NCBI RefSeq assembly: GCF_964019385.1
Contig: NC_088655.1
Location: forward strand, 141,501 to 205,500
DNA from: Sycon ciliatum
Taxonomy: Eukaryota > Porifera > Calcarea > Leucosolenida > Sycettidae
DNA length: 64,000 nt
Reading direction: 5' to 3'
Notes under the pieces: model-generated
Told to the model about the DNA's origin: nothing
Database searches by the model: none
The model's input: the letters and a program-made list of their open reading frames with translations, nothing else
Shown here: in pieces, positions 11,340 to 22,890 of the stretch
How the letters are laid out: each line of letters starts with the position of its first letter
Numbering within the stretch: the first letter of the stretch is position 1
Program-made: the position numbers and the translations under genes

Positions 11340-12400
11340 ATCGAACGAGCCGACGAGAGCGCAGTCCGCGCGCACTATCACGTTGTAGTACAAGCATGCA
11401 CTGCCACTCGCCAGGCTCACCTCGTACGGCAGAGGAAGACGACAGCAACGACGAGAGCCTACCTAATCAGGAATATGAAAATTGCGCCGAACGACTCCTG
11501 CAGAAACTCAATGCAGCCGGGGAAGAATGGAAACTCTACACCAGACGTCGCAGACGCAGACACCTCCAGCTGAAGTAGACGCCCCCAAGCTCACAACAGC
11601 CACATGCCTCTAAAAAAACAAAACAAAGCAAGCTAGAGTCACCATCGACCATGCCTGAACTGGAACCAGCATCAACCCTCACCAGGTAAAAAATGAAGAA
11701 AAATGTACAAAACAGCATCTCCTTTCTTTCCTTCAACGCTCGCAGTCTCTTCCCCAAAATGGATGATCTGTCAGCAATAGTATTGTCAACAATGCCACAT
11801 TATGATTTCATTGCTGTCTCTGAAACATGGTGTACCCAGCACGACCCAGACTCCCTGTTTGCCTTCAGCGGTGACACACTACATCGTGCAGGCCGCCCAG
11901 ATCGCCAAGGTGGAGGAGTGATTCTCTACGTGAACAACACTATACCTCATCAACTCGTCCCTATAGTATACAACAACCCCACACAGCTTTGACCTATTAT
12001 CGCTGAAACTGTCATCCAACGACCGCACCATTAACGCAACATGCGTCTACCGACTACCCCGTTGCGACCATCGTCATACCAACAACAACGACACAAAATA
12101 TTATCATCGCCGATTTCAATGCAAAGAACGATGCTTGGTGCCACTCTGACACGGCAGATGGTGTTGGCAAGGATCTAGCAGTGCTGTGCCAAACATACTC
12201 TCTACACCAACATGTCACATTCCCCACTCTTGTGCAGAATGGGCACCCTAAATCCTGCCTAGATCTCGCCATCATGGATGTATACATCAGGGGTATAATC
12301 AAACCAGTCGCTGCCCCCCTCAAGCCGTACCGCCTCCCACCCATAAACCACCCATTGGAAATGGTCAAACCAAAGCATCAGCAGTCTGAAAGTCGAAATT
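11340..12400 (+). pseudogene. J family copy F: ORF1 tail and endonuclease
   Basis: A short acidic-to-basic frame (11396-11578, ending YTRRRRRRHLQLK) looks like the C-terminus of an ORF1. The endonuclease domain starts at 11693 with FLSFNARSLFPKMDDL, AVSETW and GGGVILYVNN, is frameshifted near 11992, and resumes with IIADFNAKNDAW (about 12107) and QNGHPKSCLDLAI (about 12240). The final histidine block is not recognisable. It aligns with the endonuclease of J copy 2 (5883-6773). Inactive. Confidence 0.7.
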
Positions 12401-12464
12401 GAACGCATACAACTGTTACCAGAAGGTGACACCCTGAACACTAGCAACATACTCAGTAGACAAC

Positions 12465-13401
12465 ATGTGGCACTCATGGAAGGACAAAGTGCTCACTTGC
12501 GCCCGCAAACACTGTGCAGTATCTCACTCCCTGAGGCATGCTAGCCACACAGCAAAGCCATGGCTGAACCCAGAGCTCATTAAAGGCATCAGAGAAAACA
12601 CCGGCTCTACCGTGCCTATTTGCGCACCCAGAATGCCCGGCAACTGGACAACATACACCACCCAACGCAACAAAGTTACTCACCTTGTCCGAATCGCTAA
12701 GTCTACATATGTAAGTAATGGCACTGGGACGAGCCACTCGTCTCCACACCAAACCTACACAACCTGATGCGCGGCCTCGAGGCCTCACAACGACCTACTC
12801 TGCCTGACATGCTCTCCCAGGGCCAGACTCTCTCAACCCCCGCTGAAAAAGCAACCGCCCTGAATGCTTTCTTCATCTCGCAGAGCCAACAGTCAGTCAC
12901 AGGGTGCAACCAGGCACTCCCCTCCATTCATTTCACCACACCCAATACACCTGGTCTCACTACACTTGAAACAACAGCCCCAGAGGGGTCAAAGCTACTC
13001 TGCCTGACATGCTCTCCCAGGGCCAGACTCTCTCAACCCCGGCTGAAAAAGCAACCGCCCTGAATGCTTTCTTCATCTCGCAGAGCCAACAGTCAGTCAC
13101 AGGGTGCAACCAGGAACTCCCCTCCATTCATTTCACCACACCCAATACACCTGGTCTCACTACACTTGAAACAACCGCCCCAGAGGGGTCAACGCTACTC
13201 TCGAACCTCGACCCGTCAAAGAGCCCGGGTTGTGATGGCATACCAACCCGCCTACTGAAAGAGGCAGCCAGTTCACTTGCGCCGTCCCTAGCAACCCTTT
13301 CTAACATCTCCTTCGAACGTTGAACTATCCCGCAAGAGTGGAATGACGCAACAGTCACCCCCATCCACAAGAAAGGCAGCAAAACTGAGCCCTCCAACTA
13401 T
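12465..13401 (+). pseudogene. J family copy F: N-terminal RT with tandem duplication
   Basis: The frame contains KPWLNPELIKGI, then FFISQSQQSVTGCNQ twice, because 200 bp are duplicated in tandem. It continues with LDPSKSPGCDGIPTRLLKEA (13205-13260) and IPQEWNDATVTPIHKKGSK. It stops at SNY (about 13400), exactly where the RT core YRPISLL should begin and where a palindromic MITE-like block starts. Everything 3' of this point is absent. Confidence 0.75.
12795..13194. repeat. 200-bp tandem duplication within J copy F
   Basis: The phrase ctactctgcctgacatgctc at 12795 recurs at 12995. Copies of 200 bp differ at about four sites, so the duplication is younger than the element. Because 200 is not a multiple of three, it also shifts the frame. 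Confidence 0.9.
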
Positions 13402-13518
13402 GTATAGGATAGTGCACTGATCCGAGGAGAATATTTTTCATAATCCCCAAGGCACGCAGCGCCGCGGGGATTATGAAAAATATTCTTCCAAGGACCAATC
13501 CGTGCACTATCTGTATAT
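13402..13518. mobile_element. ~117-bp palindromic MITE-like element
   Basis: The arms fold on each other. The core arms gaatatttttcataatcccc and ggggattatgaaaaatattc are perfect, and the outer arms tataggatagtgcact / gtgcactatctgtata are near-perfect. The short centre is aaggcacgcagcgccgc. It lies exactly at the point where RT homology of copy F is lost. A related fragment (ggggattatgaagaattatcccc) is at about 23257-23285. Confidence 0.65.
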
Positions 13519-13995
13519 AGCTCGACTTGTCAGGGGTCAGCGCAGCCCTCACGGTACACAGTTGTTGGCTTTCACACTTTTTCAGTTGTAAGCAGCGAGT
13601 ACAGTACTCAGTAGTACTTTTTCAAGCTCAACAAAAAAAGGAAAGGCAAGCTTGCAAGGCAAGGAAACATGACAAAACACAATTTTGACAAATAAAGAAA
13701 CAATACCTGATCTTTTTTCTCTTTACATTGCCTCAGCCTGTTATGGTTTTCTTCTTGTTCTGGTGGGAGTTCAGGCCCCACATGTTGTGTACTCTTGTAA
13801 GTCCTGATCTGTGCGTTTTTCTCTTTGAATTTTCTCAGCCAATTAATGTTTGAGGGGGAGGGAGGGAGGGTGATGCCTGATAGGCAGTATGACCAGTGTT
13901 CAGTTTCCATGGCAACATTGTTGTTGAGATCGAGATGCGTGCGTGTTGGATATCTTGCGAGTTAAAATACAAAGAACAACATTTCTCTTGTTTAG
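13519..13995. other. intronic non-coding stretch
   Basis: No gene is seen. The phrase gttcagtttccatggcaacattg at about 13898 has a relative (gttcagttcccatggcaacgttg) at about 22937, on the other side of element B. A repeat of unknown type therefore occurs on both flanks. Confidence 0.4.
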
Positions 13996-16098
13996 GTATT
14001 TTGTATTGTATTGTATTGTATTTTATTATTTTACTTGGGCATTCCCAACAGACCCTAAGGTTTTCTTACAGGGTGCCCAAGATGAATGAAATTGTTAAGT
14101 TCCTGGCGAAATTAATTGGGGATATGATTTGTGCGAAGGGATTCGGGAAGCGCATTAAAGCGGTCAGCACCAAGGAATGAAATAGATCTGTATCCAGCTT
14201 GAGCTTGCACAATGGGTAAGGAAAGGGAATAATTGACTTGGCCGCGGGTTACTCTGTCTGTGTGAGCGCAGTCACGGCGAAGGGAGAACATGTCAGAGAG
14301 GAGTGAACTGCAGATATTGTGGATGCAACGGAACACGAAGAATATGGACTTAGTATGATATATTTTGTCTAAGCTAATTATGTGGTATCGCTCAAGCAAG
14401 TATGATGTCCGCGTGAATGTGTCATGCTCAAATATGCATCTAAGTGCTCTCTTACTTCTGCGCAGCAGCTGATCTCTCACATTGTCAGCGAGGCAGTGGA
14501 CGTAGGCAGTGCTGGCGTACTCGAGCTTGCTCTGGACTACTGACAAGTAGAACTGCCTTCTGGCCTGGACAGCAAGGTTCCTCCTTCCACGTCGAAAAGC
14601 ACCTAGTTTCTTTCCGATGTCTTCCCTGAGGGAGTTAACGTGGGCACTGAAACTTAAAGTTGAATCGAGAGTCAGTCCTAGATACTTAACTTCGTCAGAC
14701 GGGGCAATAACAGTCGAACCACAGACAATGCTCAGGTTAGGTGGGGGATGTGAGCGTCTGTTGTGGATCAGTAGTACTCGGCTCTTGCTGGAGTTCAGGA
14801 GCAGGCCGCGATCTGTGAGGTGCTGCTTAACCACTGAAAAATCGTCTTCTAAGTAAGACATGAGAATTCGTGGACACTTTCCAGAGGCATACAGGGTGGT
14901 GTCGTCTGCATAAAGAAGGCATTGGGAACGCAATGGCAGAGTGGGGACAAGTCGAGTGTAGATGCTGAAGAGGGTAGGGCCTAGGACGGAACCCTGGGAA
15001 CGCCCCTAGTGCAGGTTCTACAGTCACTTGTGGTTCCGTTCACTTCTACGCGTTGCTGTCGGTGAGACAGATACGACTTGAACCACTCAAGAGCATTTCC
15101 ACGGATCTTCAGATTGTGAAGGTCATCTATTAGCGTTTGGTGGTGGGCGCGGTCAAAGGCTTTGCTCATATCGAGCAGCAGTACGGCCGTATAGTCTCCG
15201 GTATCCATGCTTCTCTGCCAGTTATTGATAGCAAGTGTTAAAAGGTCCTCTACAGTCACTTGTGGTTCCGTTCACTTCTACGCGTTGCTGTCGGTGAGAC
15301 AGATACGACTTGAACCACTCAAGAGCATTTCCACGGATCTTCAGATTGTGAAGGTCATCTATTAGCGTTTGGTGGTGGGCGCGGTCAAAGGCTTTGCTCA
15401 TATCGAGCAGCAGTACGGCCGTATAGTCTCCGGTATCCATGCTTCTCTGCCAGTTATTGATAGCAAGTGTTAAAAGGTCCTCAGTACTGTGGTTCCGCCT
15501 GTATGCAAACTGTTCATTTGGAATTGCTCCGGGTGTGATGACCAGATGGTCGTGAAGCTGCTGGAGCACTAGTGATTCCAAGACTTTGGAAATAATGGGC
15601 AGTAGCGAGACTGGGCGATAGTTGGAACTGTCGTAGGGGTCGCCTTTCTTAAACACTGGACACACAGACGCTAGTTTGTAGGCTGACGGAACCTTTCCGT
15701 TAGACAATGACTGTTGAAGATGGAAGTTAAGGAATTGGCCAGCTCGGCGGCATGGTGTTTCAAGATGTAAGCTGGTATGCCGTCTGATCCAGATGCTTTC
15801 GTGGTATTCAATCGTTCGAGAATCTTCGTTACTGCTGCTGTTGTAACGGGTTGGAACTCGAGAAGGCAGTTGTCTAAACAGTCGTCCGCCGGAGTGTCTG
15901 GGGTCGTAAGAACAGCGCGGTGTTCATCATGGACGATATTGCCTAGGGTATCTGACAAAGATGAGAGTGAGGCTTTCGGTGTGGGGTGGGATTTTCTCCT
16001 TCCAGTTAGTTGATTCAGCACTGCCCATTGGAGTCTAGGATTTCCTGTTGCGGGACTGAACTTATCTTTGTAGTACACACTTTTCAGTTTGCGGTTTA
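13996..16098 (-). pseudogene. element B (CR1/L2-like), 3' part: RT and tail
   Basis: Read on the minus strand from 16098: LNRKLKSVYYKDKFSP, then TTKASGSDGIPAYILKHHA, then after a frameshift near 15690 KLASVCPVFKKGDP, NYRPVSLLPIISK, DMSKAFDRAHHQTLI and EVNGTTSDCR. A 232-bp tandem duplication repeats the DMSKAFD block. After a one-base deletion at GVPQGS, the catalytic LLYADDTTLYA box (about 14905-14930) and an open C-terminus run down to 14112 (SFLGADRFNALPESLRTNH). The 3' end at 13996-14040 is a TACAA-type microsatellite tail. The upstream endonuclease half lies at 22118-22890 on the same strand; element A separates them. Frameshifted and inactive. Confidence 0.85.
15018..15481. repeat. perfect 232-bp tandem duplication in element B
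   Basis: The segment starting ctacagtcacttgtggttcc at 15018 is repeated from 15250 with no difference that I can find over 232 bp. It doubles the RT block around DMSKAFDRAHH and breaks the frame. Perfect identity means a very recent event or an assembly artefact. Confidence 0.9.
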
Positions 16099-16160
16099 GT
16101 AAAGTTCCTCACTGTGTACGATGGAGACGGTTGACAGTTTTGGAGCTCCTGCTCCGGCCT

Positions 16161-16757
16161 CAGGCGCGTACGCAGGGTCACCTCTAGGGGGGTTTCCAAC
16201 CGAATCCCAAACAATGAGTTTTAATTTTTAACCCTTTCTAAACAGCACTAGGAAATTTTCAAAATTATGCATTTTTCGTGTTGTTTGGATCATAACTTCT
16301 GTTCTACTCACTCAATCTTCATTATCTTGGGCTTCCTGGAAGTGGAAAGGTACCAGGGAGAGATTGAGGTCAACCATGATAGCCAGGACACATTACAGTC
16401 ATGTACATATCCAGCGCTATAGGCTATAGCGGTAGAGTGCAGCGACGGTGCGAAAAAGACGCAGCGCTTTGTACCATGGTGTGATGACGGCCTATTAACG
16501 AATGATTTATCTCACGATACATTGCTCGTAGCGCTTCGCAAATAATTGTTCCAACCAACAGCTGAGAGTTTTCTATTCGACCTGGATATATGGATCGTTG
16601 GATTTGAGCGAGATTTGACTGAGTTACGATCTTTTGAAGTTTTGCATTCTTGCCAGATCGATCATGCGCCCTACCAAAAAATGCCCAAAAACGTTGCTCA
16701 TTTGGAACATTTGGGGGGTTTCCGGGCAACGGGAAACCCCCCCTGCGTACGCGCCTG
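16161..16757. mobile_element. 597-bp DNA transposon (MITE-type) in ORF1 of element A
   Basis: Perfect 17-bp terminal inverted repeats, caggcgcgtacgcaggg at 16161 and its complement ending 16757, are flanked by a direct cggcct duplication (16155-16160 and 16758-16763). Removing the element and one target copy restores the ORF1 frame. No transposase is recognisable inside, so it is non-autonomous. The superfamily is uncertain: a 6-bp target duplication fits few groups well. Confidence 0.75.
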
Positions 16758-16959
16758 CGGCCTCCTTTTCTTTTAGGATTGAGAAGGACTGGTCTGCAGA
16801 CCACTTGTTTTACGCCAAGGCGCTCAAGCAGAGTAAGGTAGATATATGTCAGGTCTGCCAGGTGGACCTTCAGGGCAAGCCTGGTCATTGCGTTGTTACA
16901 GTGAAGAGTTCTGCTGAGCGGGAAAAGATACTGGACGCAGGAATCCGGATTTCCGGTTA

Positions 16960-17998
16960 GGGCGCGCTCACACTGCGACCATGAGCACGCGTCCATGCGT
17001 CAGAAAAACGCAGAAACGTGGGAGTCGTGCTCACACTAGGCCTCGTAGACGCGTTTTTTTTTTTTTTTTTTTTTTTTTCTACAAAATCCACATATCTCCA
17101 GACACTGGGGTGAATGATGGAGTGTGGTGGTGGGGCCGCGTAGACGTGAAGTTGTCACACAAACTTTACGAATTGCAGTTCGTATCCAAAAGAGTTCGTG
17201 CGTTTCCTAATAAAGTTGTGGCCCGTTTTGGATGTAATTTTTCACATGTTGCATATGCGCATGTTGGAGGAAGTGCCTCGTGGCTCGTATTCTTGAAGTC
17301 GACGAAAATAATTCATACAATCAGGTAGGTTTGGCCTCTTGAGGGACTGCCATGCCGCTGACATCCAAGCGCTTTCGCTTTCGCTTTCCTGACCTCGTGG
17401 TCAGAGCAAGTGCCAGTGCAGTGGAAATTCCGGTAGTGGTTTCTTTCGTCTGTTGCCGAGATGAGAACTGTATTTTCCGATGATATGTAACTGAAATGTC
17501 TTGAGGTATGGCATTCCATCATCGCAGAAAAGTAGAGAAAGATGATTTCCGAAACCGAAAAGCCAGACCAAGCTGCCATCGTATTGAACGAGTACACTGT
17601 AGAAATTGGTCACTGACCCGATCACAACGAAGCAACTACAAAAACAAAAACAAAATCGACATCGTCCAAAAAGGGCAAAGAATGGCGGTGCGTGCGTGCA
17701 GGACCACAACTACAAAATGTTAAAAATGTGCAAATGTCGAGGTGACATCGACAACCGCCGATTTTCATGAATCAACACACCGGAATTTGAGAAATTGAAC
17801 ATACTTCAGGCCAGGTTGTACACAAATCCGCTTCACGTCTACGATCATGTTGCCGCCAAGTCGTGGCACCCCCCTCCGGAGGTCGCGGTCACGATTTGAA
17901 ACGTGGCCGCGACGTTTTGGTCAAGTTCATGCCGTTGCCATGCAACTTGGCCGCATGGCCGCATGGACGCTGGTTTTGGTCGCAGTGTGAGCGCGCCC
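16960..17998. mobile_element. 1.04-kb DNA transposon in ORF1 of element A
   Basis: Perfect inverted ends of about 20 bp, gggcgcgctcacactgcgac on the left and its complement ending 17998, are bordered by TA on both sides. Removing exactly 16960-17998 (1039 bp) keeps ORF1 in frame through the resulting TTATAA; removing one TA as well would shift it. Inside are a run of about 24 T (17048-17072) and no credible transposase, so it is non-autonomous. TA flanks suggest a Tc1/mariner- or Harbinger-type transposase, but this is unproven. Confidence 0.75.
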
Positions 17999-18957
17999 TA
18001 AGCAGGTGCTCTGCGAGATTTCCGGGGTGGACTTAACCCATCTGCATGTGTTTGGGTGCCCTGTCGGGCTTCAAAACAGTAAATTGTGTGCTGCACTGGG
18101 CCAATTCGGCCGAATTGTAGGGTCGCCTCAACAGAAAAAAGTATTGTTTGAGGGATTGGAAATAAGTACTGGCACCCGTGTTCTCAGCCTGGTCCTCCGA
18201 TCGCCAGTTCCATCTACGGTTACCGTAGGTCAGTTGAAACTGCGATTATGGCACCGCGGCCAACAGCAAACATGTTGGCGCTGCAACAACAGTGGCCACG
18301 AGGCTAAAGCATGTCCCAACCGTGGGGCACAGTCTACAGCTTCCCGGCTTCCACAAGCACAGCACCGCAACACAACCGGTACGAGTACAAACCCTCCCAG
18401 CGTCAGTACAGCCACTGATACGGGTACGGTGACTACCCAGCCCGCAGAAGCCGCTGTAGAGCCAGCTGTCGTCAGTGTGGAGACAGGTGCAGCTAGCAAC
18501 TCAGGGCTGAACACTGCCTCAGTCAACAGCTATCGCCAGGCACTTTTAGCCAATGGGACCAGCACTGGCACTACTGATACCAGTAACCATGTGCCGGCTT
18601 TCAGCCAACCTGGAGACAAAGAAAAGAGCAGCGGGACAGGCCCCTCTCCTGATGACGATGGCTTCAGACTGGCAGCAGGCAAACACACCTTCTCCGCCAC
18701 TATCCTATCAGGGCGCACTGAGCCACCTGCCTCTGCCTTGAACGACCCGCAAATTACGTGGGCTAAGGAGTGTTCAAACCGTGAGCGCAAGAAGCTGGCA
18801 GAGAGAGTTGAAGCTGCCCGCAGAGGAAGCCATTAGTGCAATGAAGGTAATTACGGTTAATACTTACTGCACTTGCTCTTAATCCCCATGCTGATCCCTT
18901 TTTCCCTAGTAATGATAGATCATCAGAACACAATTTCTTTAGCTGTATCTTTTTTAA

Positions 18958-21938
18958 ATGTTAATGGCGTCTCTTAATCCCTTAGCACCCAGCTTTCCCC
19001 CCTCCAAGTTAACTACTAGTGTACACAGTCAACATCTCTCCCCTGGGGCTGGCATCCCAGGTCCCAGTGCTCATGGCTCTTGTACCCAGAATAACCTTTC
19101 TGCCCCTGCTCACCGCATTGCCCCACTGACACAGTCCTTCATAAGACTGGGCTTTTTGAATGTTTGTAGTCTTCGAAACAAAGTAGCTGAGGTCGCCGAT
19201 ATCCTACAGCAATACAACTTCGACATATTTGGCGTCGCAGAAACCTGGCTTGACAGCACAACGTCAAACAGTGATATTGATATACCAGGTTACTGTGTGA
19301 TACGGCACGATCGTCCAGTGCGCAGAGGTGGCGGTGTATGCTTTTATTTCCGTTCCGGACTCCAGGTAAAACCGCGCCCAGAGCTTTCCGACGCTAACAT
19401 TGAATCGTCCTGGATCGAAGTCAAAGGGCGACGAAGGCGACAACTAGTTGGGTGCTTTTACCGGCCACCTGACGAGCCCATCTGCAGAATTTTGAAGAGC
19501 AGCTGCACAGGGCTTTCGTGGACAACCCAAGCATCACAGTCATTGGCGATTTTAACGTTAATGTTTCAACCCCCTACCCACCTTGTCCTATCGCCCGGAA
19601 ATTTCTCGAACTTTGCAACTGCTACGGCCTCACTAATCACGTTCATGCTCCGACTCGTATCTCACCGGCGTGCCCATCAGGTACAACTATCGATCTCATT
19701 CTTTCAGCTAGTCAAGACATTAGTGAGTGCCACGTCCTGCCTTTGACCATTAGCGACCACTTTGGGATTGAGGCTAACCTGCACCTTCAGGTTTCTCGCA
19801 GCGTGTCACCTCAGGCAGTAGAGCGGGTCCGAGCTCAAAGAAATACTCGGTCGGTGAACCTCTGTGAATTCCGTCGGGATGTCAGCTCCGCAGGGCTGGA
19901 TGATTTTACTAACACGCAGGATGTGGACACCATGTGGGCGTCGTGGCACACCAAGTTCTTGGCTGTCGTGGACAAGCATGCACCCATCCGCTATGTATCC
20001 TCCAACCGCAAATCCCATCCGCCCTGGTCCGACAGAGAGCTCCACAAGCTCAACCAACGTAAAAACCAGCTACACCGACGGTGGCTACGCGATAAGGGAA
20101 ACCAGAATCTTCACGTACAGTTCAAGCAAGCACGCTCAAGCGCCAGAAATGCCTATCGCCGAAAGCGCAACGAATTCTTCCGAGCGCAATGTGCCGCGTC
20201 CAGTCAGAACCCGCGTAAGCTCTGGAACGTCATAAACTCCGTTACGAACAGGAAGAGAGTACGTGTGGAGCCTACTTGCCCCATTGAAGAAGTTTCGTCA
20301 GTCTTCCAGGCAGTAGTAACAGACAATGCCCGTCCTCACAGCATCCCGCTACCGCAAGGTCCACAGCCTCAGACCGCAATGTCAGAATTGCCGCAAGTGT
20401 CTTTTGGCGAAGTAGAACGGCTTCTCCGACAAATCAATCCTGCCAAAGCAACAGGAAGCGACGGGATACCTGGTCACCTTCTGAAGTGCTGTGCCGATAT
20501 CCTAGCTGCGTCCGTGGCCACGTTGTTTAATGCCTCGCTTGTCAATGGCACTGTCCCCACAGCCTTCAAACTCGCACACGTTATCCCGCTGTTCAAAGCT
20601 GGGGACCCGTCTATTCCCACTATCTTCCATCCAGTGTCCCTACTTCCCATATTATCAAAACTCTTGGAGAAAGTCGTACAAAAGAAGCTAGCCCAGTTTC
20701 TGGACATATCTGGTACCCTCCCCACGACTCAGTTTGCATTCCGCGCAGGCCACTCAACGGAGGATGCCCTGGTACTTATGCTAAATCGTATTCTTAGTGC
20801 ACGGGACAAGCGTTTGTGTACTGGCATATGCCTTCTAGATATGTCAAAGGCATTCGACAAGGTTCGCCATGAACGGCTACTCCAGGACCTATTCGATATC
20901 GGCATAACAGGGACAGCCCTAAAGTGGTTTTCCGCCTATCTGTCGGGCCGTACTCAGCGTATCTGTATTGGACGGGATCAGAGTGCCATTTCTGCACCAT
21001 CCTGTGGCGTGCCACAAGGTTCTGTTCTAGGACCGATCATTTTCAGTATCTACACCCGCGAAGTTCCAACCATAGCTAACCAGTCTTCATCAGTTCAATT
21101 TGCCGATGACATTGCGCTGATCAGCAGCAGCACATCCCTGGACACGGTATCTGCTACGCTATCGGCCTCGGTTTCTGCACTTGCTGACTGGTTGCAGACC
21201 CGTGGTCTCATTTTGAATGCAGCCAAGAGCCACGTGATCCCTGTATACCCCAACAGGCAGCCTCAGCAGCCCCAGCATACGATCAATGTAAACTGTCATG
21301 AAACGCCTATTCCTGTCGTTACTACGGCCAGGTATCTTGGAGTGCTCCTCGACTCGGATCTGTCATGGACGCCCCATGTTGATCGCTGCACCGCTCGACT
21401 GGCCCAGAGGATCGGAGCACTATGGAGGTTGCGTCGCTGCTTGACTCATCAGAGCCGAGTTCTCTACTTTAAAGCGATCATCATGTCTGACCTGATGTAC
21501 GGATCCAATGCGTTTTCCCCGCTTCTTACTGCCAACCAATTGGATCGGCTACAAGTCATGCAGAATCGGGCGGCAAGGGCGGTTTTCGGACTCTCGCATC
21601 ACACCTCCGCGCGTACCCTCCTGCTGCAATTGGACACCTACAGAGTATCCGAGATATTCAGGCGGAAGTTCATCGTTCTGGTCTGGAGGTCTCGGAATGA
21701 GCACGCAAGTTCTGAACTGCAAGCCCTCCTAGTTCCTTCGTCAGCTGGCCCAACTAGGTTGCACTCCACCATGGGTCTGCGCAAACCGCCAGTTTCCACC
21801 AGGTTCGGCAAGGGTTGCCTCGCGTTCCGGGGCGCCTAGCTGTGGAACACATTACCCAGCGATATACGTGCCATATCCACGCTCCGCCAGTTCCGCGCCA
21901 GCATGATCCCGCACACACTTACTGGCCTTAGCACCTAG
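18958..21938 (+). pseudogene. ORF2 of element A: endonuclease and reverse transcriptase
   Basis: ATG at 18958. The endonuclease blocks are FLNVCSLRNKVAEV, VAETWLD, RRGGGVCFYF and GCFYRPPDEP. After a one-base frameshift at about 19480-19510 come VIGDFNVNV and ISDHFGIEA. The RT blocks are INPAKATGSDGIPGHLLK, HPVSLLPILSKLLEKVV, LLDMSKAFDKVRHERLL, SCGVPQGSVLGPIIFSIYTR, the active-site VQFADDIALISS (about 21100) and YLGVLLDSDLSWTPH. A TAG at 21837-21839 splits the C-terminal block just before LWNTLPSDIR, which continues in frame to 21938. With only one frameshift and one nonsense change this is the best preserved non-LTR ORF in the window, yet not intact. Confidence 0.85.
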
Positions 21939-22117
21939 AGTACCAAACGTCCTGTTTGATGATCAGCTGGCTTAGTTTTTCTCCACCTCTATCCTAATTA
22001 CATCAGTCCCCAATTTCATTTATTACTGCTTTCTATCTGCATTCGCCACCTTTTCATTGGGCAGATCTGCCCGTTTGGTTTGCGAATTAAAATAAACACA
22101 ACAACAACAACAACAAC

Positions 22118-22890
22118 CTTGACGACGTATTGCACGATACTGCTGTCGGAGGCGGTCATCCATGGGGTGCTTTATTAAGGCGCGGGGGGCTGAGCTTCGT
22201 CGATGAAACATCTGTTTCAGCTCTGGGGTGACCCAGTGCTGGGGGCGGGGTTTGGAGTAAGCTGCGCGCTTCTGGGTAACGAATGGTGCAAGATCATCTA
22301 GTACCGTCATGACACTTTGTTGCCAGTGGCTTGCCGCTGCATTTAGAGTACAACCGCCGGATACATCTGAGGGGTCAAGGATGTGTTTGAGAGCTGCAGA
22401 CGTTACCCTACGGTCAAGGTGAGCCAGGCTAGGTTGGCGTCTTCGAGAGAATTGCTCGTGTGGCTGTTCAAAGTTGGCTCTACTAACACGGACAGAGAGG
22501 GCAATAAGATGGTGGACGGACAGGCCCTCGACGCTGTGAACAAATGTACTATGAAGAGACATGGGAGAGGAAGACGGAGCAGCCGTTGTCATTGTTGTCG
22601 GTATGAGTGCAAGGTCTAGGCATGACTGACTAGGAACTCTGGTGGGCTGTAGTATGACGTTTTGTAAGCTGTGGTCAGCGCAGAGGCCTTGTACATAGCG
22701 GGCGTTTGGGTGAGGTGGGACAGAGAGCATGTTGACATTGTAATCACCGAGGAGGAGGATGTCCGGACATGTTGCGGAGGCCATCTGCACGCTATTGTCG
22801 AGCTGCTCCCAGAAATCCACATGGCTGTCGGGAGCGCGGTATACGCAGCCGATGGATAGAAATGGATTCGTTCGGCTATGGGTTCCATAG
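22118..22890 (-). pseudogene. element B, 5' part: endonuclease domain
   Basis: On the minus strand from about 22890 down: NPFLSIGCVYRAPDS, FWEQLDNSV, LLLGDYNVNML (GDxN catalytic block), PSQSCLDLALIPT, then the inter-domain linker ending LRQQYRAIRRQ at 22118. The histidine block is present as SVHHLIALSV. The endonuclease N-terminus is missing, so B is 5'-truncated near 22890. Element A begins directly at the linker; the RT half of B is at 13996-16098. Confidence 0.8.

Larger units (their letters stand above)
16121..18836 (+). pseudogene. ORF1 of element A, interrupted by two DNA transposons
   Basis: ORF1 starts at the ATG at 16121 (METVDSFGAPAP), is cut at 16160, resumes at 16764 (FSFRIEKDWSADHLFYAK) and is cut again at about 16959. 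It resumes at about 17999 (VLCEISGVDLTHLHVFG) and runs open to the stop at 18836. The C-terminal part has a CCHC zinc knuckle, CWRCNNSGHEAKAC (about 18280-18320), followed by a long Ser/Thr-rich low-complexity tail. ORF1 proteins of this class bind element RNA. Removing each insertion keeps a single frame, so ORF1 was probably intact before them. The element E ORF1 at 9206 is a relative. Confidence 0.8.
16099..22117 (+). mobile_element. element A: near-complete CR1-like retrotransposon nested in element B
   Basis: The element has ORF1, ORF2 (endonuclease plus RT) and a 3' end with the hairpin gggcagatctgccc (22059-22072), aattaaaataaac and a CAA repeat tail (to 22117). It lies between the two halves of minus-strand element B. 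Joining B across it (16098 to 22118) restores B's frame exactly (RRQ, V, NRKL). Two DNA transposons interrupt ORF1. The layering gives an order of events: B first, then A, then the two DNA transposons. Confidence 0.85.

Noticed and set aside
16424..16996. 190-codon minus-strand open frame
   Set aside because: It spans a DNA transposon boundary and the reverse of element A's ORF1; the plus-strand reading with ORF1 homology and a target duplication explains the region.
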